Positions 31,308 to 43,200 of a stretch of DNA of 64,000 bases are shown here, in pieces (position 1 is the stretch's first letter; each line of letters starts with the position of its first letter). The notes below the pieces were generated by a model, which saw only the letters and a program-made list of their open reading frames with translations, was not told where the DNA came from and made no database searches. The stretch covers positions 1 through 64,000 of the forward strand of contig PS015033.1 of assembly GCA_048213135.1 (NCBI GenBank), written 5' to 3'. Both the position numbers and the translations under genes were made by a program. Source of the stretch: Reclinomonas americana ATCC 50394. Lineage: Eukaryota > Jakobida > Jakobea > Jakobida.

Positions 31308-32422
31308 TCACATCCACATCCAAGGATCATTGTGGCATCGATGAAGAACGACAGCTGCCTCCTCGACAATGAAACAGCGGAGAACCATCTCTGGCAGGCA
31401 CCGTGAATCCGGTTCTTCCTCCTCTCCCTCCATCATCGCCTTGCGCTGCATCTCCTGAACTGCGCGCATGGCCAACCGAGCCACATCGAGCTCCAGCCGA
31501 GCGAGGCCACATGGCGAGGACCACACTCGCACAGTATCGTCCCAGCTGCCGCTGACAATGTGCTGGCCGCAGCGAGAGACGGCGACACAAGTCACTTCTT
31601 TTGTGTGACCTCTCAGTTGCCGTGCATCCTGCTCTTCACTCGCCAAGGACCACACACGCACAGTCTTGTCACAGCACCCACTCACGACGTGCTGGCCATC
31701 GGGAGTAACGGCAACAGAATACACCAAACGACTGTGATCCAACATTCGCATCTCCTCGCCACTCGCCAGAGACCAAATACCCACAATGCCGTCTTCGCAT
31801 CCACTCACTGCGTGCTGACCGTCGGGAGTGACAGCGACTGATCGCACCCGGTCAGTGTGGCCCTCGAATCGTAACACTTCCTCCCCACTCGCCCACGACC
31901 ACACCCGCGCAGTCCTATCCTCGCTGCCAGTGACAATGCGTTCCCCGTCGGGAGTGACGGTGACAGCAAACACCACACTTTGGTGTCCCTCCAATCGTCT
32001 CACCTCATCGCCACTCGCCAACAGCCAGATTCGCACTGTGCTGTCCCTACCCCCACTCACAACGTACCCACCGTCGGGAGAAACGGCGACAGACCACACC
32101 TCATCTGTGTGTCCCANNNNNNNNNNNNNNNNNNNNCGAACCGCCGCAGTTCTCTCCCACTCGCGAGTGACCATACTCGCACTGTCTTGTCGCTGCTCCC
32201 ACTGACCACGTGCATGCCGTCGGGGGTGACGGCCACTGCCAACACCTCACCAGTGTGCCCCTCCAACTGTCGCACTTCTTCTCCACTCGCCATGGACCAC
32301 ACTCGCACGGTCTTGTCGTTGCTGCCACTGACCACGTGCATGCCATCGGGAGTGACGACGACAGACCAAACAAAGTCATAGTGTCCGCGAATGATCTTGC
32401 AGGAGAGAGGCGCAGATGACAT
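31308..32422 (-). CDS. Intronless seven-bladed WD40 protein (array 2, copy 2, small gap)
   Basis: Starts MSSAPLSCKIIRGHYDFVW at 32422. A 20-N placeholder at 32117-32136 falls between ASGRELRRF and GHTDEVWSVAV, so only the blade junction is missing. Seven blades; blade 6 has lost GH (MLDHSRLVYSVAV). The cap is intact (AMRAVQEMQRKAMMEGEEE, DSRCLPEMVLRCF), ending HNDPWMWM. The sequence around its stop is closely repeated next to the stop of copy 1. Confidence 0.9.
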
Positions 32423-32758
32423 GCTGGGAGTGTGAGGAGAGGAGGGTGGAATGGAGAACAAGAGAGAGGTGTGCGCAATCGTGCGCGCCGAATGTNNNNN
32501 NNNNNNNNNNNNNNNNNNNNNNNNNNNNNNNNNNNNNNCGGTGCGTGTGGAGGGGACGTGGGACCACAGTGCAAAGTCTACTTCTCTTACGGTGGGCGTG
32601 GTAGCGTGACTCCCCATGCGTATCAGCTGCTCCTACTGCCACCACACTGGCAACGAAAGGCCATTCATTATCCATATTGATTCCACTTTCATTTTTGACG
32701 GGTTTACTTGGACCACTTCCCTCTTTTTCTCTCTTCTGAAGTATCCAGACACTGCAAC
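32423..32758. other. Inter-WD40 spacer with 43-N gap
   Basis: The promoter region of copy 2 and 3' flank of copy 1 of array 2, with a gap at 32496-32538. The 32697-32780 segment is nearly identical to 31240-31325, marking the duplicated unit. Confidence 0.6.
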
Positions 32759-33893
32759 TCACATCCACATCCGAGGATCACAGTGACATCGATGAAGAAC
32801 GACAGCTGCCTCCTCGACGATAAAACAGCGGAGAACCATCTCTGGCAGGCACCGTGAATCCGGTTCTTCCTCCTCCTCCTCCGTCGCCTCACGCTGCATC
32901 TCTTGAACCGCGCGCATGGCCAACCGAGACACGTCAAGCTCGAGTTGAGCGACGCCACGTGGCGAAGACCACACTCGCACAGTCTTGTCGTAGCTTCCAC
33001 TCACAACGTGCTGACCGCAGCGAGAGACAGCGACTGAAAGCACCCACGAAGTGTGTAGCTCCAGCCGTCGCACCTCCTCTCCGTTCTCCATANNNNNNNN
33101 NNNNNNNNNNNNTTTACACCGTGCGGTCAACACGTGGTGAGTGGCAGCCTTGACAACACGGTCCGCGTGTGGTCAGTGGCGAGCGGAGAAGAGGTGCGAC
33201 GTCTGGAGGGACATAATGGAGGGGTGTGCGCGGTCGCCATCGCTCCCGACGGTCGCCACGTTGTCAGTGGGAGTGACGACAAGAGCGTGCGCGTGTGGTC
33301 ACTGGCGAGTGGGGAAGAGGTGCAAAGGATGGAGGGGCACGCGGGATGGGTGCAGTGTGTCGCCGTCACTCCCAATGGTCAGCATGTGGTGAGTGGGAGT
33401 TTGGATACGACGGTGCGAGTGTGGTCNNNNNNNNNNNNNNNNNNNNGGCGACGCAAAACACCACTCCCGTGTGCCCCTCCAAGCGCCGCACTTGTTCGTC
33501 TTTTCCACTTGCCCATGACCACACCCGCACTGTCTTGTCATAACTCCCGCTCACCACCAGCCGACCGCAGGGTGAAACAGCCACCGATCGCACCGCCCCA
33601 GTGTGCCCCTCCAGCCGCCGCACCTCTGCACCACTCGCCAGCGACCACACTCTCACCGTCATGTCCCAGCTGCCACTCACAACGTGGCGAGCGTCGGGGG
33701 TGAACGCGACAGAAAACACCTCTGCGCTGTGTCCCTCCAGCTGCTGCACTTCTTCTCCACTCGCCATGGACCACACTCGCACGGTCTCGTCGCCACTCCC
33801 ACTGGCAATGTGCTGGCCGTCGGGCGAGATGGCGACCGAGCGCACAAAGTCGGTGTGGCCGCGGATGATCTTGCAGAAGAGAGGTTTGTGCAT
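32759..33893 (-). CDS. Intronless seven-bladed WD40 protein (array 2, copy 1; central contig inverted)
   Basis: The N-terminal part, starting MHKPLFCKIIRGHTDFV at 33893, runs on the minus strand to 33447 with blades 1 to 4 (ending GHTGVVFCVA). The C-terminal part, 33092-32759, has blade 7 and the cap DSRCLPEMVLRCF, ending DPRMWM. Between two 20-N gaps lies a 314-bp contig (33113-33426) that encodes blades 5 and 6, but on the plus strand (TPCGQHVVSGSLDNTVRVW to DTTVRVWS). Flipping it gives exactly seven blades in one frame. The gene is thus complete but shown broken in this assembly. Confidence 0.9.
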
Positions 33894-34190
33894 GATCGTG
33901 CATAGCATCGGAAGAGGGGACTGACAGACGGAAGGGATGTGATGTAGCAGGACGACAACAAGCGACGTTTCACGTGGACGAGGAGTACGTAGCAGGAGGC
34001 AGCACACTTGAGGACACAGAGAGTGTGCGTGCTCACAGGGAGCGGAACGGAAGGACGTGCACGAGGAGCTTTAGCAGAACGCAGTGGACAGCGTCTCACT
34101 CTTAGTTGTTGACGAGCATTGATTGTGTTTTACAAGACATAATCTCGCCAGTGAGAGAGAGAGCTGGATCGCCTCGGGTGACCTCCCAAG
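33894..34190. other. Spacer upstream of WD40 array 2
   Basis: 297 bp holding the promoter of the first WD40 gene of array 2 and the 3' flank of micro-gene copy 3. No gene seen. Confidence 0.5.
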
Positions 34191-34840
34191 TTAGAGGTCT
34201 GCGCCACCTCCAATCTCTCCGTCTGGCATTTCCTCGCGCATTTCATGCACAGTCTGTGAATAACAAAGGGATTGTGAGGGAGAAGGAAGAAGGGAGAAGG
34301 AGAGGGTTAAGGACAAGGAGAGAGGGAGAAGACGAAAGGTGAGAGAGGGGGAGAGGGAGAGGGAGAAGGAGAGGGAGGAGGAGAGGGAGAAGGCAAGGGA
34401 GGGAGAAGGCAAGAGGGAGGGAGAAGGCAAGAGGCGAGAGGGAGGGAGAAGGGAGGGGAGGAAGAAAAGGGAGAAGGCGAGAGGGAGAAGGGAGGGGAGG
34501 AAGAAAAGGGAGAAGGAGAGGGAGGAGGAGAGGCTGAGTGGTGGAGACTTCGTGTGTGTGTGTGGAGTGTGTGTGTGTGTGAGTGAGTGTGTGTGAGAGT
34601 CGGAGAGAAAGAAGACGGAATAGGAGTGAGAGTGCATTCTGCATGCACTCTTGTCACCGCACTCACCGTGTGGATGTTCTGACCCGCGACCGTGATGTGC
34701 GGAGAGCTGTGTGTGCGTCGAATGAGTGTGAGTGCACGGAATATCGGAGAGCGCACACTTTCTCTCTCTCAACGCAACACAGTGTGCACCACCGGTGGGG
34801 GTGGGGGAGTGTAGCCGCCGCCGCCGCCGCCGCCGCCCAT
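34191..34840 (-). CDS. Micro-gene family copy 3: 54-aa Gly/Pro-rich protein
   Basis: Exons 34840-34779, 34706-34667 and 34253-34191. Exon 1 encodes Met, eight Gly, YT, five Pro, VVHT. Exon 2 encodes SPHITVAGQNIHT (identical protein, different codons). Exon 3 encodes TVHEMREEMPDGEIGGGADL then TAA. Splice phases and donors (gttgcg; gtgagt) equal those of copies 1 and 2. Intron 2 (34254-34666) is polypurine on the plus strand. It lies 298 bp upstream of the WD40 array and shares its strand, so the family brackets array 2 on both sides. Confidence 0.75.
34270..34545. repeat. Polypurine (GGGAGAAGG)n block in intron 2 of micro-gene copy 3
   Basis: Irregular tandem GGGAGAAGGCGAGAGG-type units; the sense strand is C/T-rich. 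Confidence 0.85.
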
Positions 34841-35040
34841 TATATGTCGAGTGTGTTGGGGGGAAAAAGGGGAGAGAGAGGGAGAGAGAGACAGATCGCT
34901 GTTGATTGCGTGCGTGAGTGACTGAGTGAATGGGGCACGCGCACGTGTAAAGTGTTTTGCGAGAGTAAGTTCTCGCACCGTCTACAATTCGCCTTTACAT
35001 TACGTTTTTTCCGAAACTGCAACAACCAATTCACTCATAA

Positions 35041-36367
35041 TCAACCCTGCACTCCGTCACCAGCTTCGAGATGGGCGTTCAACAGAAATCGGCCGACGAT
35101 CGCGTTGAAGTGCCGGCCAGTGTGTGGACCTGCACATAACACCATTTAGAAACACACACAGAAACACACACGCCAGCTGCGCGACAGGCACCATTCTGTG
35201 GGAATAGCGACTCATATTAGCGTTCATCTTCGCGTCACAGCTGGGAAAAAGACAAACACTCACGCACCAACGTAGTGAACTCGAAAAAGCCTTGCATGAA
35301 CTGCGCGGGCAGTGAGTTCAACAGCAATACCCGCGACATCTCCCACCGCACACACACTCACCCCAGCGTCGCTGATGTGCCCGCTGTACGACGTGTATTC
35401 GTGCGATGCTCCGGGCTGCGAGACACAGACACTGAGTTGGCCCAATATGGAGGCGAAAATCTCCAGCGCCGACCGCAAAACGCAACTGCCAGCACCGGCT
35501 GCTCACCGACGACACCGGGGCCCTCGACTACCTGCAACTCACTGTCTACATGCCTAGCAATGTCCCAATGTCGGTTCAGCTGTGGTCTCAACGTCAGTGT
35601 GGATGTCGGAGAAAAAGAAAGGCAACACGAGAGAAACGCACCAGTTGCACGGTATATGGGTGGCTCTCGTTGGTGATGCGGATCGTGTATCTGCGCGAAC
35701 AGAGACGAGCAGGTGAGTGACACAAACATTCTCAAGCATGCATCCCCCTTCTCTCTCCCATCCTCCCCCCACTTTTCTTTTCTGCCTCACGCAACGCATG
35801 AAAGTACTGCGACTCGCCGTCGTCGTCGAGCACGCACTGCTGCGACAACAACACAGTGCGCACTTGCACCCGGATACCCTCGGTCAACTCATTCGAGCCG
35901 AAGTGATACATGGAGTTCTCTCTGGTGCGCTCAACCACGGCAGTTCGAGCTGCACAGTCGCGAGAACACATCAGCGGTGGAGGTGGCGGCGGCGATATGG
36001 GGATTCAGAAGCACACCTAGAATAAAGTTCGCGACGCCGATACGATTGCGATGCAGCAGTGCCGCGAGATGTTGCGCAGGCATGAACACCCCCTTGTCAA
36101 GAACAGGCACGTCGGTGCCCTCAGGCATGGAGATGCGCTGCATGCGCAAGATGTCGTAGTCGTTCTGTTGTGGCAAATAAAAAGAAAGGGAATAAGAAGC
36201 GCTTTCTTTCGTGCTTGAGAGAGAGAGAGAGAGGAGGGAGTGCACACAGCTGCGGCTGCAAGTGTGAACCGTCAGATTTCATTGACAGCACAACTGTGTG
36301 TGAGAGAAAAAGGAGGGTGGAAGGATATAGACTGCAACCGCGACAGGCACAACTGTGCGTGTCACAG

Positions 36368-36411
<44 letters not shown>

Positions 36412-37953
36412 AGTGCACTGCCGTGGCTACAGGAATAATCACACGGACTGCAGTGGCAACACAAGTGCAACAAGCACAAGTGCGAGAATGAGAGAGCGAG
36501 AGAAGACGTGGAGAAGGGAGTGCGTACAGCAGTGGCTTCAGGAGGGAACACCATACGTACACCAACAATACGAGCAACTGGCACAATTGTGAGAGATAGT
36601 GCGATAGGAGACTATGTGCACAGCTATGGCTACAAAAAGAGAATCAGAAAACACCTGCAAAAGGCACAGCAGTACATGAGACAAGATACACACATGCACA
36701 CGAAAAGAGAAAGAGAAGAAGAAAGCGTCGTCTCTCTCTCCTCATTCACCCTCCCTCTCCCTCCCCCTCCCTCCTCCCTCTCCCCTCCCTCACGACGCAC
36801 CTGGTGGTATCTGCCAATCAACGGCAACACCAGCGACAATGGTCTTTCATCATCGCGATACTCGTACACCGTGGAGAAAGCATCCGGGCTCACAGAGAAC
36901 GGACACTCCGGATCGCGCAGGATGGCGATCTGCCGTTGAACGCTAAAGATCTGCAACACCATGTCGGCAAGCAGTCTCCAATCCTGCGCAGATGCATGCC
37001 TGCACGCAACTCGCAGCGGCCCAAACACACCCGGCCATCTCGGCATCGGCTGTCGATCGAGTGCAAGAGCGCCGGCGGGCAGCGGCGGAAACTCTACCGG
37101 AGCTGATGCATCAAACTCTGAACGCACAGAGCCGCAGTGAGTGCGAGGCATTGTCGTCGACCACACAGACCGCACCGCCTGCTCACCAACTGGATTCATC
37201 ACTGACGGACGAATGGTGCGGGGGAGATCCTCCAGCGTCACGTCGAAATCCTCCTCTCCGTCGTGCAGCTGCAGAACACAATGAATCACTCGTGCGCGCG
37301 CGCGCGTGAGGGCACACACATTGACAAGACACACACACACCAAGTAAAACGCCTTCCACTCGGGCGGAAACGAGAACGGCGCCCCAAACCACTCCGTCAC
37401 CAATTGCTCCAGCTCATGCACATCGTCCAGCGAGCAGCCGGGTCGCAGTGTCCTCAACACCGTCGGTGCCACCTGCGAGTACACCTCGTACACGCGATCC
37501 CACACATGCTTGACTGCCACAAAGCACGACTGGTCGAATAGCGCACTTGCTCAGTCATTTGCATGAATGCATGCATGCCTGCAGAGCAAAGGGCGACCAC
37601 TGACCTCGACTCCGCCAAAGTGCGCCTTGTAGCAGCGATAGATGGCCTTTGGTGACACGCCAGGCGGAATCGGAATGACTCGTGCATCTGTTGCCAGTGA
37701 GCGAGTGAGGAAATGCACACCTTTTCGACATACAGAGACTGGTACTGACCAACACCACCCCACACATTCTGTGTGAGGCGAGCCCACACTGCGTCATCAT
37801 CGAGGCACGTCTCACACACGTGATGGCATGTCTGTGTGGTGGAGAGTGAGTGACAGAGAGAGAAGAGAGAGGGAGAGAGACACCAACCAGACTGAGGTTG
37901 AGCACATCGACAGGGCTGTTGACAAAGCCGAGGATCTGTGGCTTGCGAGTGAG

Positions 37954-38009
<56 letters not shown>

Positions 38010-38052
38010 GAGAGTAGANNNNNNNNNNNNNNNNNNNNNNNNNNNNNNNNNN

Positions 38053-38101
<49 letters not shown>

Positions 38102-38229
38102 AGAGAGTGAGTGACGAAACGTGTCGGAGAATATCTGTGAGACAGAGGAGGGTTTGAGCACAGGTGCACTTGGAGAGGAGAGCAACAGTGGAGCTCACCA
38201 GGAGGCAGGCGATTCACAGCAGCTGCCAT
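35041..38229 (-). CDS. FBXO3-like F-box protein with SUKH (SMI1/KNR4) and ApaG domains
   Basis: Multi-exon minus-strand gene; the proposed ATG is at 38229 (MAAAVNRLPPG) and the TGA at 35041. The domain order matches FBXO3. The F-box includes QILGFVNSPVDVLNLSL followed by TCHHVCETCL. The SUKH domain includes VLRTLRPGCSLDDVHELEQLV and APFSFPPEWKAFYL. The ApaG domain includes GIRVQVRTVLLSQQCVLDDD, VVEGPGVVGEQPVL, HEYTSYSGHISDAG and QFMQGFFEF. The last exon (35129-35041) supplies HFNAIVGRFLLNAH after a donor C|gtgagt. As an SCF substrate adaptor it should recruit targets for ubiquitination, with ApaG as a likely target-binding module. A small exon inside the F-box start seems missing, probably in the AG repeat and gap at 38019-38052. 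Confidence 0.85.
37958..38099. repeat. (AG)n microsatellite around a 34-N gap
   Basis: Pure AG runs on both sides of 38019-38052 in the first intron of the FBXO3-like gene. Confidence 0.95.
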
Positions 38230-38359
38230 TGGATCTTTCAGAAGGACAGGACTCGCAGTTCACTTGTCTCTCCTCTTTTCCTTCTCTGCCCACACCCGGC
38301 GACGAGAAGAGCAGGACGCCCATTGTTCCCTCTTCCTTTCGCTTCTTTACTTCCCATAT

Positions 38360-38680
38360 CGGACCGCAAACAGCGACCATAGGGACTGCAAAAAGAAGTT
38401 CACTCTCTTTTCTCTTTTCCTCCTATTCCCTTCTTCTCGGCCGCAAACCGTGACAAGAAGGATTGCAAAAAAAGAATTTCACTCTCCTTTCTCCCTTTTC
38501 CTCCTCTTTCCGCCTGCTCCTCCCTGCTTCAGGAACCGCAAACAGTGACAAGAAGGACTGCAAAAAGAAGTTCACTCTCCTTCTTCATATAGATCCTCTT
38601 TCCGCTTTCCTTGCTTCTCTGCCCACTCGCAGTGACAACTTGGACTGCAAGAACGTTCACTCCCCCTTCTTCTCCCCTCC
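38360..38680. repeat. Tandem repeat of about 85-90 bp, four degenerate units
   Basis: Units share a core GTGACAAGAAGGACTGCAAA, then AAGAAGTTCACTCTC, followed by a pyrimidine tract; they start near 38360, 38445, 38535 and 38627. The repeat fills the 470-bp spacer (38230-38699) between the FBXO3-like start and the phosphogluconolactonase stop. No gene is supported there. Confidence 0.8.
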
Positions 38681-38699
38681 GCCTTCGAATTCTTCCCTG

Positions 38700-40240
38700 C
38701 TACTCGGCCCAAACGCCCTTGGCATCGGTGATACCCGGGGCGCGAAGCAAGCCATGCGCCGGCCACCGCGCCTCATTCGGACCACGCGTGCTCAACTCCT
38801 CCAGCATGGCCTCCCACACGCGCTTCTTCTCCACGCCCTTCAGCAGGAACAACACGGCCGAATCCGCCCGCGACGCCAGCAACCCGAGCGCGGTCGTCGT
38901 TAATGTGACGCGGTCGTGCACCGCAAACGTATCCGTGGTCGTGTGCACTACCGTCTCCGCCGACTGCAGCAACTCACTCGGCAGCCCCGGAAACAGCGAC
39001 GCGTAGTGCCCGTCCGGTCCAAGTCCGTAAACGCAGACAGCGCCCCCGCGACACGCATTAAACGCTTCCTCCAGTCGTCGGGCGTAGTCCGCAGCACATG
39101 CCGAAGGTGATTCCAGGGCTCCACTGGTCTCCGGGAGCACCAGTTGGCACTCACTGCACAAAAGGGGAAAGGGAGTGAGGGAGAGGAAAAGGAGGAGAAC
39201 GAGGAGGAGAAGGAGGAGGAGGAGAAGGAGGAGAAGGAGGAGAAGGAGAAGGAGGAGAAGGAGGAGGAGAAAGAGAAGGAGAAAGAGAAGGAGAAGGAGG
39301 AGGAGAAGAAGAAGAAGAGAGAGAAGAGAGGAAGAAGAAGAAGAGGAGGAGAAGAAGAAGAAGAAGAAGAAGAAAAGAAGAAGGAGAAGAAGAAGAACGA
39401 ATGAGAAGGAGAAGGAGGAGAAGGAGAAGAACAAGAAGAAGAAGAAGAAGAAGAAGAAGAACATGAACAAGAAGAAGAAGAAGAAGAAGAAGAAGAAGAA
39501 CATGAACAAGAAGAAGAAGAAGAAGAAGAAGAAAGAAGAAGCAGAAGGAGAAGAGGAAGAGGAAGAAGAAGAAGAACGAGAGTGAGAAGGACAAGGAGGA
39601 GGAGGAGGAGGAGGAGGAGGAGGAGGAGAAGAAGAAGAAAAGAAGGAGGACAAAGAAGAAGAACAGCAAGAAGGAGGAGAACAAGGAAGAGAGGAGAAGA
39701 CGAGTAAGAACGAGAATGAGAAGGAGGAGGAGGAGCGGGAGAACAAACAAGCAGGAAGGAAGCGCCAGAGGTGGTGGTGAAGAAGACGAGGATTCTCCGA
39801 CACTTGTGCGCAACAGCAAATGCTCGCGAAGTGAGGCCACCAGTGTCTCGTTGAGCAACCGTGTGTTGCTGTCTTTGCTGTCGGGCGGTGTGTACCGCTC
39901 GTCCACCAGGAACACGCACACGCGTGACCAGTCAATGTCCTGCATTCATGCCAACAGTGAGCAGATGACTGCTTCTCTCTCTCTCTCTGTGTCTGTTGCT
40001 CGTAACTGTAATGTGCCCGAGTGCTGTGTACACAGGGCCAGGAGTGGAGCCTCCACTGAGACCAAGCAGCACATTGGATCTGTGTGTGTGTGAGACAAAG
40101 AGAGAGTGTGTGTCAAGAGAGAGACAACTGTGCAACTCTGTGGCGCCCAGTGCGTTGCGCAGTGCCTCCGCAATCACCCCCGTGCATCCACTCACAAAGT
40201 CGTCCACAGTGAGGAACAGCGGAGGAGGAACGCTCGACAT
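38700..40240 (-). CDS. 6-phosphogluconolactonase
   Basis: Starts MSSVPPPLFLTVDDFVSG at 40240 and stops at 38700. It hydrolyses 6-phosphogluconolactone in the oxidative pentose phosphate pathway. Family signatures are the N-terminal phosphate loop LGLSGGSTPGPVY, the DERYTPPDSKDSN segment preceded by DWSRVCVFLV, and the catalytic GLGPDGHYASLFPGLPSE. The C-terminal exon ends RAPGITDAKGVWAE. The position after His in GPDGH is Tyr where Thr is usual. The intron at about 39160-39770 is almost entirely C/T on the sense strand. Only 50 bp separate its ATG from the stop of the FERM-LRR gene upstream. The first splice junction (after ALGATEL) was not resolved exactly. Confidence 0.88.
39165..39770. repeat. 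(GAG)n/(AAG)n polypurine block in the phosphogluconolactonase intron
   Basis: About 600 bp of G/A-only sequence with AAG, GGA and AACATG interruptions. Long poly-Glu, poly-Lys, poly-Ser and poly-Leu open frames on both strands are artefacts of it. Confidence 0.95.
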
Positions 40241-40290
40241 CTTCTGTTAAGTTGCTCGACATAAACGAGGAAAATTTGTTGTCTCTGTCT

Positions 40291-43200
40291 TCATTTAAGG
40301 ATCACCACCAAGTGCGACTGACACACATCGCGAACGGCCTCCTGTGCGGCTTTCTCGGAGCTTTCGGAGCGGAAGTTGCCGCGCAGGTCGAGTTTGCGAA
40401 GGCGGGCGGCGGGAGACACCTTTTCGAGGAGCGTTCGGATGTCTGCAGGTAGGGGAGGTGAGCGACTGGTGAAATGAAGCAAACTTGAGCGGCAGCACAC
40501 GCACCGAACGACGTGATGTTGTTGTCCTTGAGGGAGAGTTCGTCGAGGGATCCGTTCGCACCGACAGCGTCGGCCAGCTGCAGTGCAAAGCGAAAACGAT
40601 GAGCTCAAGAAACGCGACAGAGGACTCCCACACTCACTCTCCCTCTTGCCTCCCTTCTATCCCTCTCACCTCCAGCAAATTCTCCCGCGGAATGGCACAC
40701 GAACTCAGATCCAACACGCGCAGCTTGCAATCCTCGCGACACAACCACGACGCGAGAATAGTCGTCGCGCTCTGCGGTCGCGAGTTCTCCAAGTACAGCT
40801 TCTTCAGTTGCGGGTGTTGAGCGAGCACCGGGAAGAGCGACAGGCAGGCGGCCTCCCACAAAAAGTTTTGCGACAGATCGAGCTTTCGCAGTGACCCATT
40901 CTGACCCATGAGCTGGCCAAACTCCGCCTCGGTGAACACGTGCGCGGGGGCGCTCTCTGGCGGTTGCTCTGGCGGCTCAAACTGCGTAGTGCGGGGGAAT
41001 GGAGAGCGTCAGTGGCTTCCTCCTTTCCATCTTCCATCCCTTCCCTTCCCTTCCCTTACCTTACCTTACCTTACCTTACCTTACCTTCCCTTCTCTCCCC
41101 TCCCTTCTCCTCCCCCTCCCTTCCCTTCCCCTTCCCCTTCCGCCGCAACTCTCCCTAATCGATTATCCCGGCAGTCGAGTGTGCGCAGCGTGCAATTCGG
41201 ATGGCCCACCGCCGCGGCCAGCGCACGGCCCACCGTGTGCGCGTCCATGTTGTTGTGCTGCATCGACAATCTCCGCAGGGCGTTGTCGCGCGTGGTGAGG
41301 AACGAAAGGAAGTTCTCGACTCGCTCCTGTCGGCCGACGAAATACATGAGGTCAGCCTGCGGAGTACGTGGGGGTGCAGCATCCCGCGCCACTCACCGCA
41401 TCTGGCGCCTCCTTCACTGTGCTGTTGACCGAGAGCTCCTGCAGAACGCGATTGTAGGCGAGCACCTGGCCAATGGCAGCCAATCCGTCGGCCGTCAAGT
41501 CGTTGTTGTCCAGCACCAGCCTGCAGCGAATAAGGCAAAGTGAGAAGAGTTCAGCAGTCGGGGGCAGGATGTGAAGGACGCACTTTTTGATCGACTGGCT
41601 GGCCTGCAGGAACTCAGTAATGTTGATAACCGCCACGGCCGTGAATCGACACGCATGCACGTCCAACTCTGTCAGCCTGTTGCACAAAACATCTTGTCAG
41701 CCGCGGTGATTGCACTCCTACCACACTCAAATCACTGTCGCAACGTCTTGGAGGGCGCCAGAGCCGAGAAGAGTGTTGCTGCGCCTGCGTCGCCAACCTG
41801 CCGCCATAGAAGGGTGAGCAGCGCGAACACTCACATTCGCGTGTCTTCACACGACGCAACATTGTTCCGCCCAATAATCAATGTGGTGAGCGAGGGAATC
41901 TCCGTCATGGAGATGGCGAGGGCGAGTGAACCGATTCCATTCTGCGTCAGCGAGTTGCCGCTCACGTCCAGGTGGTGCAGTTTGAGAACCTGCAGATTTT
42001 CTTTCGTTGGTCTTCACATTTGCCTTCCACCACACGTTCGCATACACGCACCTTGAGGCCATCCACCAGCGACGAAAAGCCTCCGTCGGAGATCGAATTA
42101 CCGGAAACATTCAACCACACCAGGTACGGACAGGCAAGAAACACTCGCTGCAGCGCCTTGGCACCGGAATCGCGCAGGTTGTTCTTGCTCAAATCTATCT
42201 TGGTGATTCCAGAAAACTGCTGGCCCAGTTGCTCTCTAGTCATGCCAAAGAGTGTGAGATACAGAAACTTAAAAGCACACAGAGCGCGCGACGCAACAAT
42301 GAAGCCACGCTCTCGGAGCCAAGGGTGTTGCTGCCGAGCAGCAGTTCGGTGAATTTGAGATCCTCGCGCAGCCCCTTGAGTTGCTCGCTTCTGTAAAGGG
42401 GCAAGCGGTCACCACAACGCGCCTGCAACCAACAACGCCCATTCCGCACGCAACTGAAAGTGATGCGCGTCCAAAATCGCTCGGATCAAGTTGGTGACTT
42501 CGGGTGCCGTCATGCGTGACTCGCTCACATCCTACAACGCAGTCGCGTGAGGACATGCTAACTCACACCCAAGAATGTGGAGAGTACGATGCGCACCAGT
42601 ACAGTGACATCCTCGTCGCGATCGACACACTTGTCGAGGTGTTTGCAAAAGGACTCGGAGGCCTCCCATCCGGACGCCTCGCACACATCCATGTAGTGTC
42701 CCTTGATGAACTCCGCCCGGGTGGAGAAGCGGAGAAGAAACTGCAGCTCAATGTGAGCTGGCAGAGCAATTCGCTGGGAGATTGTGCGACGCAACGAGTC
42801 GCTCCTGAAACGAGAGATAGAATTCGGGGTCGGGAACGGGGAGACTGACGGCGGGGACAAGATTGTTGGCGCACTGACGATCCGGTGGTGTCAGTTGGTG
42901 ATAACTACATGAATGGAATGAGCGCAATGCACAGGCGCCGGGGGAAAAACAGCACACTCGAATGCGCAACATGGTTAACAACTCCACAATCTGCGTCGAC
43001 ATTTCTGGTGTACACCGGAATTCCGTGGTGGCCGTCTGCACGGACTCCGCGAGATTAGCACGAGCAGATCAATTGAAACAAGAATATGACTCACCCCTCC
43101 CGCCGCCTTGAAGTAAACCAACACCACTCCGAACGCTGAAGCGCTCCACACCTTGAACTTAACATATGGTACATACAACTCGGGTACCTGCGAAAATCGG

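Noticed and set aside
33134-33426. Plus-strand WD40 fragment as a separate pseudogene
   Set aside because: It supplies exactly blades 5 and 6 missing from the flanking minus-strand gene, so contig inversion explains it better.
39151-39945. Poly-Ser, poly-Leu, poly-Glu and poly-Lys frames
   Set aside because: Products of the AAG/GGA repeat in the phosphogluconolactonase intron.
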